Assembly (NCBI GenBank): GCA_028023455.1
Contig: JAQFVV010006274.1
Location: 2,230,001 to 2,294,000, forward strand
DNA: 64,000 nucleotides
Source of the DNA: Epiperipatus broadwayi
Taxonomy: Eukaryota; Onychophora; Udeonychophora; Euonychophora; Peripatidae
Direction of reading: 5' to 3'
The notes under the pieces are model-generated. The model saw nothing but the letters and a program-made list of their open reading frames with translations, did no database searches and had not been told where the DNA came from. A program made the translations under genes and the position numbers. Shown here one piece after another: positions 40,677-53,108 of this stretch (its first letter is position 1; each line of letters begins with the position of its first letter).

Positions 40677-43600
40677 TTCCATTCCTTTTCTTTTTTTAAT
40701 ACAGTTCATTATTAAACAGCTTATATCTTTTTCCCAAGGGAACATGCACCACACAAAGCCTATGAATGACAGTGATCCAGGTTTATTCTGGAGGCCTGTC
40801 CAAATAGATGTGACTGAAGATTGATTTACTTATAAGAATGAGCAGTATCTTTCACCACTCAAACCCTCTACATTTCATAATTAATAATTATATTCAAACC
40901 TTTAAGGAATGGAGTAAATGTTCTTTGTTGGTTTACAGCTGTATAGCATTCTTTTTATGCATACCAGATTCTGACATAAGGTTCCTATTTTTGCTTATAG
41001 TAGAAATACTTAACTAACCTTTACACTCCTTCTCCTTTTTGGCTTTTTAGATCAAGCAGTTAACATTTTTTTAGAACTTAAAACTATACAAACCTTGAAT
41101 ATAATAAAATAATTTAAATTTTAATTAACAAAAAGTTAGTAAAATAACACCATACCCCCTCTTTTTTCAATTCACCAATCCCTCTTAAAAAACCACACTC
41201 TATTGTTGAAACTTTTATATACAACTAACTCAATTAATGGATTCTAGAATCTATTATGCTAATCAGAATAAAAGTTATTTAAGTAAAAGTTCATATTTAC
41301 TCTGATCGATCAGCTGTTTCTCTTTCATCTAGTGGGTAATATCCTTATATGATTCCATTCTGGAAACTTACTGTTGTGAATCCTTTGTATTGTCCATTGG
41401 CTTTTTGACATTCTCAGTTAGCTTGTTAAATCCATTCTTCCTGTTGTTGATGGTCACTTAGATAGCTTCAGATTTGGGTATGAAATGTATTTCTTTGAGG
41501 AGAAAGCTTTAGATGTTCACTAATTGGAGAACATTTTCTTGGCACTGGTTAATATTATTCTTTTTAGTAATAGTTCTGGAGATTTTATGTATCTGCTTAC
41601 AATATATATTTTTCTATCTTTTTCCAATTTATATAACAAAAGCAAATTCCATAATTTATATATTTTTCAATGAACAGGATTCATACCTAGTAGTTTATTT
41701 TTAGATGTATTTTGACACAATTGCAAAAATCTAATTTTCTCCACTCAACCCACATTTTCCACATAATTACAACAAATAAAAACTTTTAATGAAAACAAAT
41801 GTCGAGATCTAATTTTATCTTGAGTTATAATGAATTTAATAAAATGAATAAATCCTAATTTCTTCAATATAAAAAAACTTTAAAAAAAGATTTCAAAGAT
41901 TATTATTTTAAAATAATTTATTAACTATGCATTGATGTTAAAATAATATATATATGAGATTACAGAAAATAAAATCTCAAAATATATGCAAGTAAATAAG
42001 TTTAAATTGATTAAATAAATGATTTATTTAATCATTAAATTCAATTAATAAAGTTCATTTGTATTTTAATTTTTGATCTAAATATTTTGTGCTAAGATTG
42101 TCTTGATTGAGTTAAATGTTCAAGATCAGATTAATTAAAAAGTTAGAAATACACTAGTAATTTACATATTATAATAAAATACTGGGGAGATTAGTTGAGA
42201 TATATTACATTATAGAAAATGCAATGAAAAATCTTGATTTACACATATGTATAAAAGAAACAAACACACACACTATTATAAAAATAATATTAATTTTATT
42301 CCTTGATTATTTCTCTTCCCTTTAGTTTTGAATTAAATTGATTAGTTTTAATTTAACTATTATCTTTAAAGTCAGTTTAAAATTTTTAAGTTTGATTTTT
42401 TATTGTCTCCATGGCTGAAAAAGAAGTTAAAATGTTATTAATTGCAGTATTACCCCTAAAGTGTATGTTCAACTGGCTTGACAAAAAAATTCTATAAAAA
42501 TGCTAAAAACCTAATAATTTTTAAAAGAAGTCAATGAAAAAATGGAGCACACATCATTGAAATTATGTTATTTTATTCTTACACTTGAACATTAGCTAAA
42601 TTCAAGCTTTTGTTATAATAATTATCTTCAACAGTTTAACTACTTTTTCAATTAGCTATTAAGTCTAATTTTAACTGATTAAGGAAGTTATTATATTTAT
42701 GCCACATTAAAATATAAATATTATGACCTATCATAAAACTATTGAACTTATTAAAAGAAGAAAAGTGATAATTATTTAGATTTGTATTATAAAATTATAA
42801 TGGAAGACAAAGTCATAAAAACAACTTTTTAAATATTTTGAAGAAAAGGTTTTATTCAGATATTTTCATATTAAGGTGACAATAAGCTAACATTAGATTA
42901 ACATAATTATACATTCCAAGTTTATATACCTATTCATTAGAATAGTTTTCTTAATTGCTTTAAATATATTGCTTTACATTTATTTAAAAAGTGATTTAAG
43001 CTTACATCATAGTACTTAGTATTACTAAAATGTTAACTTATAATATGAAATTATATAAAGAACAATTGTTAATTAATATTTTCTGCTTATTTCTTTTCTA
43101 ATTCATATTGCAATTAGAAATGTGTTATAAAAGAACCATATATTATTTAAAATATTTACTATCAACTCACATCATCTTCAAATTTATTAAATTTAATTGT
43201 GAATATTTTATTAAAAAAATAGAACTCTGCTATAAATTTTCATATATGTGCTTTCTCTGCCTTAATGAAATTCTATATTGCCATTTCATTTTAAGAAGAT
43301 AACAAAATGGACCTGAATGAAAAGTGATAATTTTCCTTATAAAGGGAAAAGAACTTTTAATCTTTATCTGAAGAAGGGTATAATATTTATTGTATATATA
43401 TTTTTGATATATTTAAAATTATTTGTAGTTATAATTTATATATTATATTATTACTACTATTATTTATAATGGTGGTGCCCAAGAAATGAAATTGGGTGAG
43501 ATATATAGTAAAAGATTTAATCTATGAGTTAATTTTTACTAGTATTCAGGAGTTCTCTGAATTATTGTTTAAGCTTAAATAAATGAAATTACCCAAAGTA

Positions 43601-44520
43601 TAACAACCTTATATATATTTGATATGAGTATTATAAATGTCAGTGTGTATATGAAAATTTTAATTTATAAATTGAATATTGTCATCATTATGCAATGACA
43701 GTTTCATCAGTGTACACATAATATTAGACTAAATGGATGCAATGTATACCTTTTGTAGGTGTGGGTGAGATGAATCATTATTTATTAATTTATTATTATT
43801 ATTAGCTCCATGCCTTATACTATTAGTGATATTTCTTTAGACAATTTTAGATATTATATTGCTTTTTTATATGCATTTAGCCCTTCACGACACAGAGGGT
43901 AGCTTGTTTATTTATCGGCACTGTCTGTACATATTTACCATGAGCCCATTCATATTTTATTGTTTGTATTTTCATTATCCACTTTGCCATAGAATTTCAA
44001 TGTTAAAGTGTATTTTAGTATATTGAAAGTATTTAAAGGCATGTTTATAATTCATTATTACCTCCACTATATATTATTTATCTTGCATAATATTTGTCAC
44101 TATCTTTGTAAAACCAAGTGTCTCCACACTAATTATTCAATTCTGTTTTGGTCATAAAAAGAATATAATATAGTATTTTACTATTGGCCTGAATATAAAT
44201 ATATAAATATATTGTTGTTACTTTATGGGTATAATGTTTGAAATAAATATCATATTACTTAGATGAGAGAATTTTTGGGTAATAATTATTAGTTGTATTA
44301 TAGTTTTTAGAAATGCTTTATGGAAAGACACAGTTATGTGTAAAATTTATTTAAAATGCTTATTCTAAATAAATATTCTATTGTATGACTTTGTTATATG
44401 CTTAAATATTTTGTGCTATTAATTAAATATGTTTCTGTTTCATTGCCATTGTGACATTTTTCCATTATCACATTTGTTACTCAGAAATTCTACTTTAATA
44501 AAGTTTTCAGTATTAATTAT
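40677..44520 (+). other. Possible long 3' UTR
   Basis: T-rich sequence without transposon signatures follows the candidate stop codon. It includes TGTACATA at about 43928 and TGTATATA at about 43392, both matching the Pumilio-binding element, and AATAAA hexamers near 44241 and 44499 that could end the transcript. Long 3' UTRs of this sort are common in nervous-system genes. This is inference only: AATAAA and TGTANATA also arise by chance in AT-rich DNA. Confidence 0.3.
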
Positions 44521-44982
44521 TTTATAAGAGTACACTTCAATGTTCACATAGAATTTATTGATCTGCTTGGCTTATTGCTCATTTTAACTGCATATAAGAA
44601 TTAATTTATTTTCAAGTTTATTTATTCATTTTGCTTATTGTTCATTTTTATCTGCATTATCAGAAGATAATATTATGCTGTTTGCTTTATTTCAAATGTA
44701 CTTTTATATAGTTGGTAGCATAAAATATACCCTTACTGCATGCTGCATTATTTCCATATTATTGCCTATTAAAAGTTTCATCAGAAGATATGAAACATGT
44801 GTTTTATAATTAGTTGAAATGAAATAATTATACTTGAAGAAATTTAAATGTTTCTATTTGCTAGTCATATATTATTTAAGTATTTGAATACTCTATTATT
44901 GTATAGTTTCATTTCTGTTTTCTTAAAATACTAATGTTAAGGATAAAACTAAGACAAGAATACAAAATGTTTAGAGAGATGG

Positions 44983-45139
44983 AGAAAGAGGGGGGGAGGG
45001 AGGGAGAGAGGTAGGGGCAAAAAGGTGAGAGAAGAAAGAGGGAAAGGGAGAGAGCGGAAGGGAAGAGAGGAAGGTCAGAGGGAAAGGGGAGAGGGAGAAA
45101 GAAAAGGGAGAGAGGGAGTGAGGGGAGAGAGAAAAAAAT
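44983..45139. repeat. Polypurine (G/A-rich) tract
   Basis: About 150 bp of almost pure purine on the plus strand, with GGGA, GAGA and GAAAG units. It has mirror-like stretches that could form triplex DNA. Frames through it (Arg/Glu/Gly-rich, or Ser/Pro/Leu-rich on the other strand) are artefacts. Confidence 0.92.
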
Positions 45140-45239
45140 GTCATTATTTTCTTTTTACAAATTATTTGAAGTGCAATGTCATTTATCATGACAATGCACT
45201 CAAATTCCTTTCTTTTATTTAGAGAGAGTTTGTCTAAGA

Positions 45240-47724
45240 CAGTGTTGGTGAACCTATGGCATGTGTATCAGAAATGGCATGTTAGAATTTTTTATTGGCA
45301 TGTGAACAATTTGAGCTATTTATATATCATAATTTTCTTCAATATTTTTTTTGTTGCTAAAATCTGAACTAATAAAAATGTATTATAAACTAAAGGTAAA
45401 ACAAATAAATATAATTTTATATTAGAATTCAATTTACAATTGAACTCTGATTAGAAGCAATAAATTATGACATTTAAAGTCAAATAAAGTGGAACTGGTA
45501 TACTGTGGTATCATATTCTATAAACCTGTCAAATGATTCCAATGAAACTAGAAAGTAAATTTAGTAAAATATTTTATAATTCTTTGAAGCAAGTTTTTTC
45601 AGATCTAAAGTAAAAGTAGTCAAGTGGTTTTCTGTCCTAATCTTTTTTCACATAAATGTGTTGACACCATTTATTTTTTTAATGTAATCAAAATTGCGAA
45701 CAAAGAAACAAAATGCATAATCAACATCATTAAATGATGTTTTTTTACCTTAAGTTTTGCTCTAAAAGTGAAATCATAAAACTTTTATTTATAAAATTAT
45801 TAAAATTATTAAAGTTCATTTAAATTTACTTCTAAATAAATTTGTTATATTAATATGACTAATGAAAATAAAAAACAAAAATTATCAAGAAGTAGAGACT
45901 TTCAAAATTAGCAGGTTGATGAGTATGGAATGATTAACAAAGGCCCCAGGGTAGTATGTGTTTTATGTTCTGAAACAGTTGTATTGAGAACATCATTGGT
46001 AAAACAGCATTATGAGATCATTCATAAATCACTCTGTGAAAAAAATAAAGATGAACAAAAAGAATATATTGTCCAAGCATTAAAAAATATAAGTATTCAA
46101 TCAACATCAATAATAGAATTTATTGAAAATCATTTAAATATAACTGTTGCTAGTTTTTTTTTATTTCAAATGTAATTGCCAAACATGGTTAACCTTTTAA
46201 TGATTGGAGAATATATGAAAGAAGCTTGGATGAAATGTGCACCAGTTCTTTTTGAAGATTTTGAAAACAAAGCAAAAATTATTCAGAAAATAAAAGATTT
46301 ATCATTGGCTAGAAATACAGTTAAAGGAAGAATCCTGCACATGGATAACAACATAACTTACCAACAAAAAAAAGATATAACATCTTGTAGTTTAATTTCT
46401 CTCTGCCTTGATGAATGTGCACACATAAATGGATCAGCTCATTTGGCTATTTTTATTCGCTATTTTGTTGGAATAATATCAAAGAAGAATTGATCAGTTT
46501 AACATCATTAGTAACAACAACAAAAGGAATAGATATTTGCAACATAGATGTTGCCAAAATTGTATCAGTAACTACAGATAGTGTATATGACTGGAAAAGA
46601 GAATAGTTTTCTCACTTTACTTACCAACTATATTGGACATTCAATTTGAGATTTTATTGCATTATACATCAGCAGGCTTTATGCATGAAGGCCAGCTTTA
46701 AGCCATTGGATGATATTATGAACATTCTGACTAAGTTAAACACTTTTATATCTACACATTGAGTGAGATAAATTCAGTATACTATGGTTTATTTATGTAC
46801 AACAATGTCCGATGGTTAAGTTGAGGAAAAGTTCTTCAAAGATTTATTGTTTTAAAAAAAATAGACTGTTTTTATGTAATGAGAAACTCATTGAAAATAT
46901 AATGAATTACTGGATGTCAAATGGCTTTCAAAATTAATGTTTTTTTACTGATAAGTGTTCACATCTAAATGAATTAAATGTGAAACTGCAAGGTTATAAT
47001 AAGACAATTGTTATCATGTTTGATTTGATCAAAGCATTTGAAGTTAAATTACAAATTTTCAACTGTAATGTTATTTCTTACCCCTTCAAATATTTTTCAA
47101 ATCTAAAAACGTTCTTGACTGATTTGGAATCTCATGAGAATCCAGATCAAGTAAAATTGACACAAGACTTTTGTGCTGTTATTCATTCAATAACTGATGA
47201 ATTTCCTTTAAGATTTACACAGTTCAGACAATTTTCAGAATTAACAAATGGATAGTCTCAAGTTAGAAATTTTTGAGTGGCATAATTTGAAAGATATGGA
47301 AATGCAATCAGTGGATTTTCAATACAGTTCTATATGGAAACAGAAATTTGTTGATTTGAGGAATGAGTTAGAAACAATGGGAAATGATCAATTATTGGAT
47401 ATATGTAAAAAGAATGCTGAAGAGTAATTTCATTTCTACTTAAATCATGCAATCTGAATCACTAAGAATTATTACACCATAGTGCAGCAGCAAATCCATG
47501 AAATTCTACATTTGCAAAACAACCTTGCAATTCCGATATCAGTCACATTCCTGCAAGTGAAGCTATTCGATTTGCACACATTTCCAAAACAAAAGGGTGT
47601 GATTCTATGACATAAATTGTCAATAAATAAAAAAGAAAACAAAAGTCGAAAAAGTCAAAAGTTTTGGTCTTATTTGAGGTTTTTTTTTGGGGGAGGGGGG
47701 CTGAGAAAAAGTTTGTCATCACTG
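45240..47724 (+). mobile_element. hAT transposon, decayed, with terminal inverted repeats
   Basis: The left end CAGTGTTGGTGAACCTATGG faces a right end whose complement is CAGTGATGACAAACTTTTTC (ending at 47724), matching at about 12 of the first 16 positions. This CAGTG-type terminus is usual for hAT elements related to ZBED/GTF2IRD2-type genes. The expected 8-bp target duplication is not clear (gtctaaga against agataaaa). The transposase pseudogene lies inside. A G-rich run sits just inside the right end (47682-47700). Confidence 0.75.
45855..47427 (+). pseudogene. hAT transposase pseudogene (GTF2IRD2/ZBED-type)
   Basis: A BED-type zinc finger is visible near the start: CVLC at 45957-45968 and H-x4-H in HYEIIH at 46008-46025. 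Next come the linker EKNKDEQKEYIVQAL and the RNase H-like core, with LDECAHINGSAHLAIFIRYF at about 46408-46467, where the first catalytic Asp is kept. The order then continues with TTTKGIDICN near 46515, CIIHQQALCMK near 46648 and LNELNVKLQGYNK near 46968. This follows the order in GTF2IRD2, ZBED and FAM200-like proteins. Several stops and frameshifts (45916, 46173, 46492, 46604, 47253) break it into pieces. The element cannot make a full transposase, though short products are conceivable. Confidence 0.88.
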
Positions 47725-49146
47725 AGATAAAAGTTAAAGACAAAAGTTATTTTTGGTTTGTTTTTATTAAAAAAAGATAGGAGATTTTCTTTAAAAAAAA
47801 GGTAATACAAATAAAATGTAATAAAAATTGGTTTTAAAAATAAAAGTTTTACTATATCAGTGGTAAAGATGTGTTTGTGTATTGTTTTTGTTATTGTAAT
47901 TTGTTAGTAGGAAGAAAAAAACCCATTTCCAAAAGAAAAAAAGGTTGTGATTCTATGAATAAATCAATAACAAAAAAGAAAATATTTTTGTTTTGTTTTT
48001 ATTACAAAAAAAAAAAAAGGTAGAACAAGATTTTATTTAAAAAAAAGGTAATAGAAATATAATAGAAACAATGCCATCAAATGGTCGTACCCAGCTTTCA
48101 GAAGAGTACTCCCTTTTTTTTTAAAAAAAAATATTTATTATCAAAAGATAAACTTGGTGTGAAGTCTGTTTAATATTTTGATAAAGTAAATTGTTTACTT
48201 TATTTTGTAAATTAGACTTAGTATTTTATTTGAATATACGATTATAATTGCTAAATTAACATATTAGATTACTTAAATATCAGTTATTTGTATTCATTCA
48301 ATATTACCTAAGATATGAAGAATGTAAATATTAGTTACACATATTTTATTTATTTGAAGAGCAATAAAATATTTCTTTGACTTGAGTATAAATCCACAAG
48401 AAAGGGAGTCATCATAGTGTGACAGTACTTGTAATATTCATGCTCTTAATTCCAATTGACACTTAGATATTTACTTTATATAAATAGTTTTCTGTAAAAC
48501 TGGTGCTCTGACTCAAGTGGCATAATTAGGAGATATCATCATAATTATTTAAAGACAAGCCATGATACTTTATCATTGAAAATAAATGATTAAATATATA
48601 TATATATATTATTGCATAATTTGGCATACACATCGGGCTATGTCCATGCCTGTACTAATATAATATATATAGAGAGTAATGGGCACATACACCATTACAT
48701 TATTTATTTTTAAAAATTGAGACATTAAAAAGTTCACATTTAAAATTTTTTTTTTTTTTAAGAATTAAAAATTGAAAGTTAAAATTCTATCTTAAACTCG
48801 TATATATATAAAATCGCACAGATGAAAAAAAAAAATTAAACGAAAACTTTATTAAAAAAAAAAAGTATTTTAAGACTAAATTTTCAGTAAAGATTTAAAG
48901 ATAAAAATATATCTAAGTTTGTACAAAAAAAATAATTAGTGTTATTGAAAAATGGAAATGATTATTTTAATTAGTCCAAGTGAACTAGCCCTTGGGCATT
49001 TATAATATATAAGCAATGGTCAGATAGGAGAAAACAATAGAAACTAATAGCAAATAAAAAGAAATTCCTCGGACCTCAATGAAAGGGACATCATCATCAT
49101 GATGTAATGTTGAGTTAATCTGCAAAATTAATATAAAAGGAAAGGT
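47725..49146. other. AT-rich non-coding sequence
   Basis: No gene supported. It is rich in A and T homopolymers (48004-48018, 48121-48130, 48745-48760) and has a short (TA)n near 48596. Confidence 0.5.
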
Positions 49147-49426
49147 TTGGAAATAAAAAAGTTATTATTATTAAGAGAGGACAGATATGTGTTAAGTCGG
49201 AGAGGGTTGGAGAAGGAATTGAAAGACACACTTTCAATTCCTTCAGTTGTTCAAAAAAATGAAACATTGTTTTCCGATATTGCGGACCACAGGATATTAA
49301 GGCCCGGAAGAATACCATCAACCATAAACGGCCAATGGTTAACTGCACACCGATCTCCTCTTGACTTCATGAGAATTAACACCTTCCATTACAAGAAATT
49401 AGAGACTATGGACATTTTTCAAAACA
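49147..49426 (+). CDS. Weak exon candidate, unrecognised
   Basis: An open plus-strand frame with mixed codon use contains LFSDIADHRILRPGRIPS and later SPLDFMRINTFHYKKLET. It ends at a good 5' splice site, CAAAACA followed by GTAAGA at 49427. It is richer in G+C than the surroundings. There is no ATG before the middle of the frame, and the acceptor side (near 49175) lacks a pyrimidine tract, so the start is unknown. A perfect 14-bp inverted repeat, GAAGGAATTGAAAG and its complement (49212-49244), lies inside the frame, which is odd for a coding exon and may point to a repeat remnant. No family was recognised. Confidence 0.28.
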
Positions 49427-49615
49427 GTAAGAAATATATAATTAATGAACATTTCTAAACAAAAAGAACTCTAAATGCTAAACTTTTCTATATTCTAAAT
49501 AGAAGAATTTCCTATCTGACTAAATTATTTATTATTTTATTGAATGTATATATTTTTTAAAATCATTTTCATTTATTTTTATTTTTATTAATATTGTATA
49601 AATAGTTTAAATGCA

Positions 49616-50520
49616 TTAAATTTAAGTTGGGCATAGATGCTTGCATAGATTTGTTCGTGTTTAATTATGTTTTGTTTTCATATTTGATTAGAATATATAG
49701 ACATTCGGTAAATAATATTTTACGTTGAATATCTAAAATGTATTTATTCGGATGTCTTTTTAGTTATTGGTGTCAATGCAGCATCTTATGATGAATGCCA
49801 TTGGGATTCTTGTGAATTCCCTCTGCAATTACATCAATGACTTTATATTTTGATCATTTATGTTTATTATGAAATGTTTTTGAGCATATAATCTACGTAG
49901 TCGATCTATGCTCAGCATCAAAAAAAAAATCTTTATAAAATACATCTGTGCAAACTTATATAAATGTTAAATTTAAGTTGGGCATGAATGACTATATAGA
50001 TTTGTAAAGTTATATTAGTTTTATTAGGGGAGGGTAATCTTGGGTTATTTGTTTCGTAGTTAAATTGGGTCAATGTATTGGATATATTGGTGTAATTAGT
50101 AGATGTAATACAAGACTCGCTACATGCAGAATCGCAATATATGCTGCACACCTCCGTTTTGCCTATGGAAGGGATAATAAGATGAAAAGGCAGACCTTTC
50201 CTATGGAGTTTTTTTTTTTATTGCTCTTCTCGTCAGATAGATGTAGTATTCCTATCTGGGCAAGAGTCAATTTCTTCTGTTAACCATGCTGTTCAGATGT
50301 ACATTCTGGGAAGTATGATATTTGTGCTGTCATATTCATATTACATTGAATACATCGATATATCAGATGGATTGACGTTGGTTTAACTGCAAACTTTTGG
50401 CCTAAGGTTAAATAAGGGATAGAATATTTTCTTTTCAAATGTGATCTATGTAGTCTATTCATACTCGACACTCTAAATAAAAATACTAAACTCATCTGTG
50501 TGAACTTATAATAACTTATA
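49616..50520. repeat. Diverged tandem repeat pair
   Basis: TTAAATTTAAGTTGGGCAT occurs at 49616-49634 and 49967-49985, 351 bp apart. The end phrase 'ctacgtagtcgatctatgct' at about 49893 resembles 'ctatgtagtctattcatact' at about 50447, with 'catctgtg' and 'aacttata' following both. This indicates two diverged units of roughly 350 to 550 bp. Parts are CpG- and G+C-richer than the surroundings, and no protein is recognisable. Confidence 0.6.
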
Positions 50521-50694
50521 AAAGTTAAAATGTAAAATCAAATTCTAAAATCAAGTTGAAATCCAAAGTAAAGTTATTCTAAAATAATTTTAAATCTTAT
50601 ATATGTGTAAATAAATGTTTGTGTGTTAATTACTGGCAGTGGCTTATTTTATTCTTTTTTTAAAAAAATATTCTTAGATAAGAATTTATAAAAT

Positions 50695-50770
50695 ATAAAT
50701 CTCTGCTGTTCCACTGAGCTAGTGACATTGGGCTAACGGTTCGTCAAAATACATAAAATATTTTTTTTTA
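50695..50770 (-). repeat. Possible tRNA-like (SINE) fragment
   Basis: On the minus strand, 'tagctcagtggaacagc' (complement of about 50707-50723) matches a tRNA A box and D-arm. No convincing B box follows at tRNA spacing, so this is at most a broken tRNA-derived fragment. Confidence 0.35.
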
Positions 50771-52841
50771 ACTTACGTATCTGCCTACTATATAAATTTT
50801 CTAGGTTCAATTGGCCTAGATGGCGCCCTTGTAGTACAGATACAGTAGGACTGAAAGCTTGAGATTTCACTTTCCATCAGACCATTATAATAGAGAGAGA
50901 TAAATGAGTGAAATATTTAGAGGGTTCAAATTGTTTTAAATGTTAGCCTGATTAATATAATAAGCCTACAGATCAGTACACTCTGTATAAATTTAAATAA
51001 ATTAAAAATTCATAATATTTTGTCCTAATGAATGAAGAAAGAAATTATACTATTAAAAAAAAAAATAGCGAGATAAGTATTATCTAATTATCCCCATTTA
51101 AAGTTAAGAGCTAATGCTTTATTCTACTATTTCATCCCTAACTTTTTGATATATCTTTGAAAATTTACATTATGAATACACACTAAATAAAATAAATGAA
51201 CTTAAAAACTCAATAGCAAAAAAAAGTTTCTCTAACAATATTGAGAAATATTATAAGAATGTAGTCATTAGGCTGAATGAAAGAGGTTTTTTGTATGTTT
51301 ATGCATGATTTTTTACTTCATTCTTTATCTAAGAATAGCTAGATGCCTAGTGACCAATTATAAAAGACTAGCTATGTTGACTATTTGAAGAGGAAATAAA
51401 ACTTATTGATATTCAACTATCTGAATTTTTTTTTATTACATTCAGAATCTAAACTCTAGGTAATGGTACATAGTGGGCTGAATCACTGATCACCATATCA
51501 AAAGAAATAATCATCAGTATTTCTAATTGTATTTATAGTTCTGCACTATTATAAAATTATTAATATTTTTTGCTATAATCAATTGTTATTTTGATTGTAG
51601 TGCTACACTGTCTATTTTTAGATAAATAATTTAATATGCATGTATAAGTACATAAATAATAATACCTTCAGAGTATGTAAAATTCTCTACCTGTACAAAC
51701 ATTTGTAACTAGGCATTTCCATCATTTAATTGCACTATGAGCTGTTTTTTTTAAATCAAAACTTTATTTATATTTTTCCAAATACATTTAAGTATTATAC
51801 AGATTAGCATAGAGCACAACAATTTCAGTGGTACTTTTGCAACTCTTTTTTGAATGATCAATGTTAATCTAGTATGTGGATTGAATCTGTAATTTTCATA
51901 TTTGTAAATACAGGGAGCTGTTATAGCAACTAAAGCATTTTATCAAAGAGAATGGTCAATAAAATGGCAGTCCTTCTGTTCAGGTCCCCCCCCCCCACAC
52001 TTTTAAGGAAAAGATTAATGAATAGCCTCCAAACATTATGATTATTATATTAAGTTAATTTATGGAAATTGTCATTGTAAAACTAAGAAAATTTAAAAAA
52101 TTTGCATACATAATAATGGCATATAATATCGTACATCTACATACTATAATAATCTGTAAAATGTGGAAACCACTCATTAACCTTGATCTTAAAAGAAAAA
52201 TTAACCACCTCATAGAGAAGTACTGTGTACTGAATTTCTATTGCCTATTGTCTTTGGAAAATTAGCATAATTGGCTAATGCCATAATTTAAAATTCTGTA
52301 TCATAAATCTAAAGCAATTTCCATGCTAGGTTGTCACTGGTTAGACCAAAAAAATTTTGAGGAGTGAAAAATGCAATTCAGAACATTATATAAAGTTCAA
52401 ATGTTTCTTTTAAAAAAATGGAAATGCTGTAACATATAACTAGATATAAAATGCCATCATCAAAAGTCTTCAGAGAAACATTTCAACATTATTGTAAGTA
52501 AGTGTACAGCAGATTTTTAATTTTCTTGGTACAAGAATTGTTTCCAGTATTTTTTTTTTGTAGTTTTTATAAATGCTCAATATATATACATATATTAAGT
52601 GAACGTATTGATTCCAAGAATATACTGACCAATCTACACAAAAATATATTTATACATACACAAACATGTATATATAATAAGACAATATAGATAGAAGCGC
52701 GTGATTATAGAAGTATCCAACCGTTTTTTTATCGCCTTGGGCTTATTTATTATTATTTAACTATTTATTATAGTAACTTTAACCACCTGTTGAACACCCT
52801 TGCTATTATCAGGTCGTCATTTTGTTAAAATATACATTTAC
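50771..52841. other. AT-rich non-coding sequence
   Basis: No gene or bounded repeat supported. A homopolymer of eleven C residues lies at 51986-51996. If the exon at 52842 is real, this is intron of a minus-strand gene. Confidence 0.45.
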
Positions 52842-53108
52842 AAACCTTGCTTTCATCCGTATAACTCTTCCGTTTCTAATGTGGGATAGAAGGCGAGAGA
52901 AAGCCCCACGGTTACAATATTCATATGCGTCGCGAACAAGGTAGATTTGAGACAGTGTTAAGAGAACACAGTATACGTGTTGACTAGAATTGTTTCCGTT
53001 AAACACCGCATTTAATGTGAAAATGGCTCCCACGCATCCCCAGATCACCCTCCAGATATTCCTGTTGACACATCTCCAGACATCAACCGGGAAAATGTTG
53101 GACCGCGA
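52842..53108 (-). CDS. Candidate internal exon encoding part of a membrane protein
   Basis: On the minus strand this segment is open throughout, clearly richer in G+C and CpG than its flanks, and has balanced codon use. It starts after a pyrimidine-rich tract and CAG (53109-53111). It reads SRSNIFPVDVWRCVNRNIW and continues with a hydrophobic stretch, VIWGCVGAIFTLNAVF. Next come GNNSSQHVYCVLLTLSQIYL, then VRDAYEYCNRGAFSRLLSHI and a basic end, RNGRVIRMKARF. It can close at GTAAAT, making 267 nt or 89 whole codons. The alternative donor GTTTGT lies four bases earlier. Two hydrophobic segments separated by an N-glycosylation-like NNSS loop suggest a multi-pass membrane protein. I do not recognise the family. 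Neighbouring exons were not found. Confidence 0.55.

Noticed and set aside
50065-50283. 72-codon frame in the repeat pair
   Set aside because: It lies inside a repeat, starts with a non-ATG codon and has no recognisable domain.
50695-50770. Functional tRNA gene on the minus strand
   Set aside because: Only an A-box-like segment is present; no B box or acceptor stem at the right spacing.
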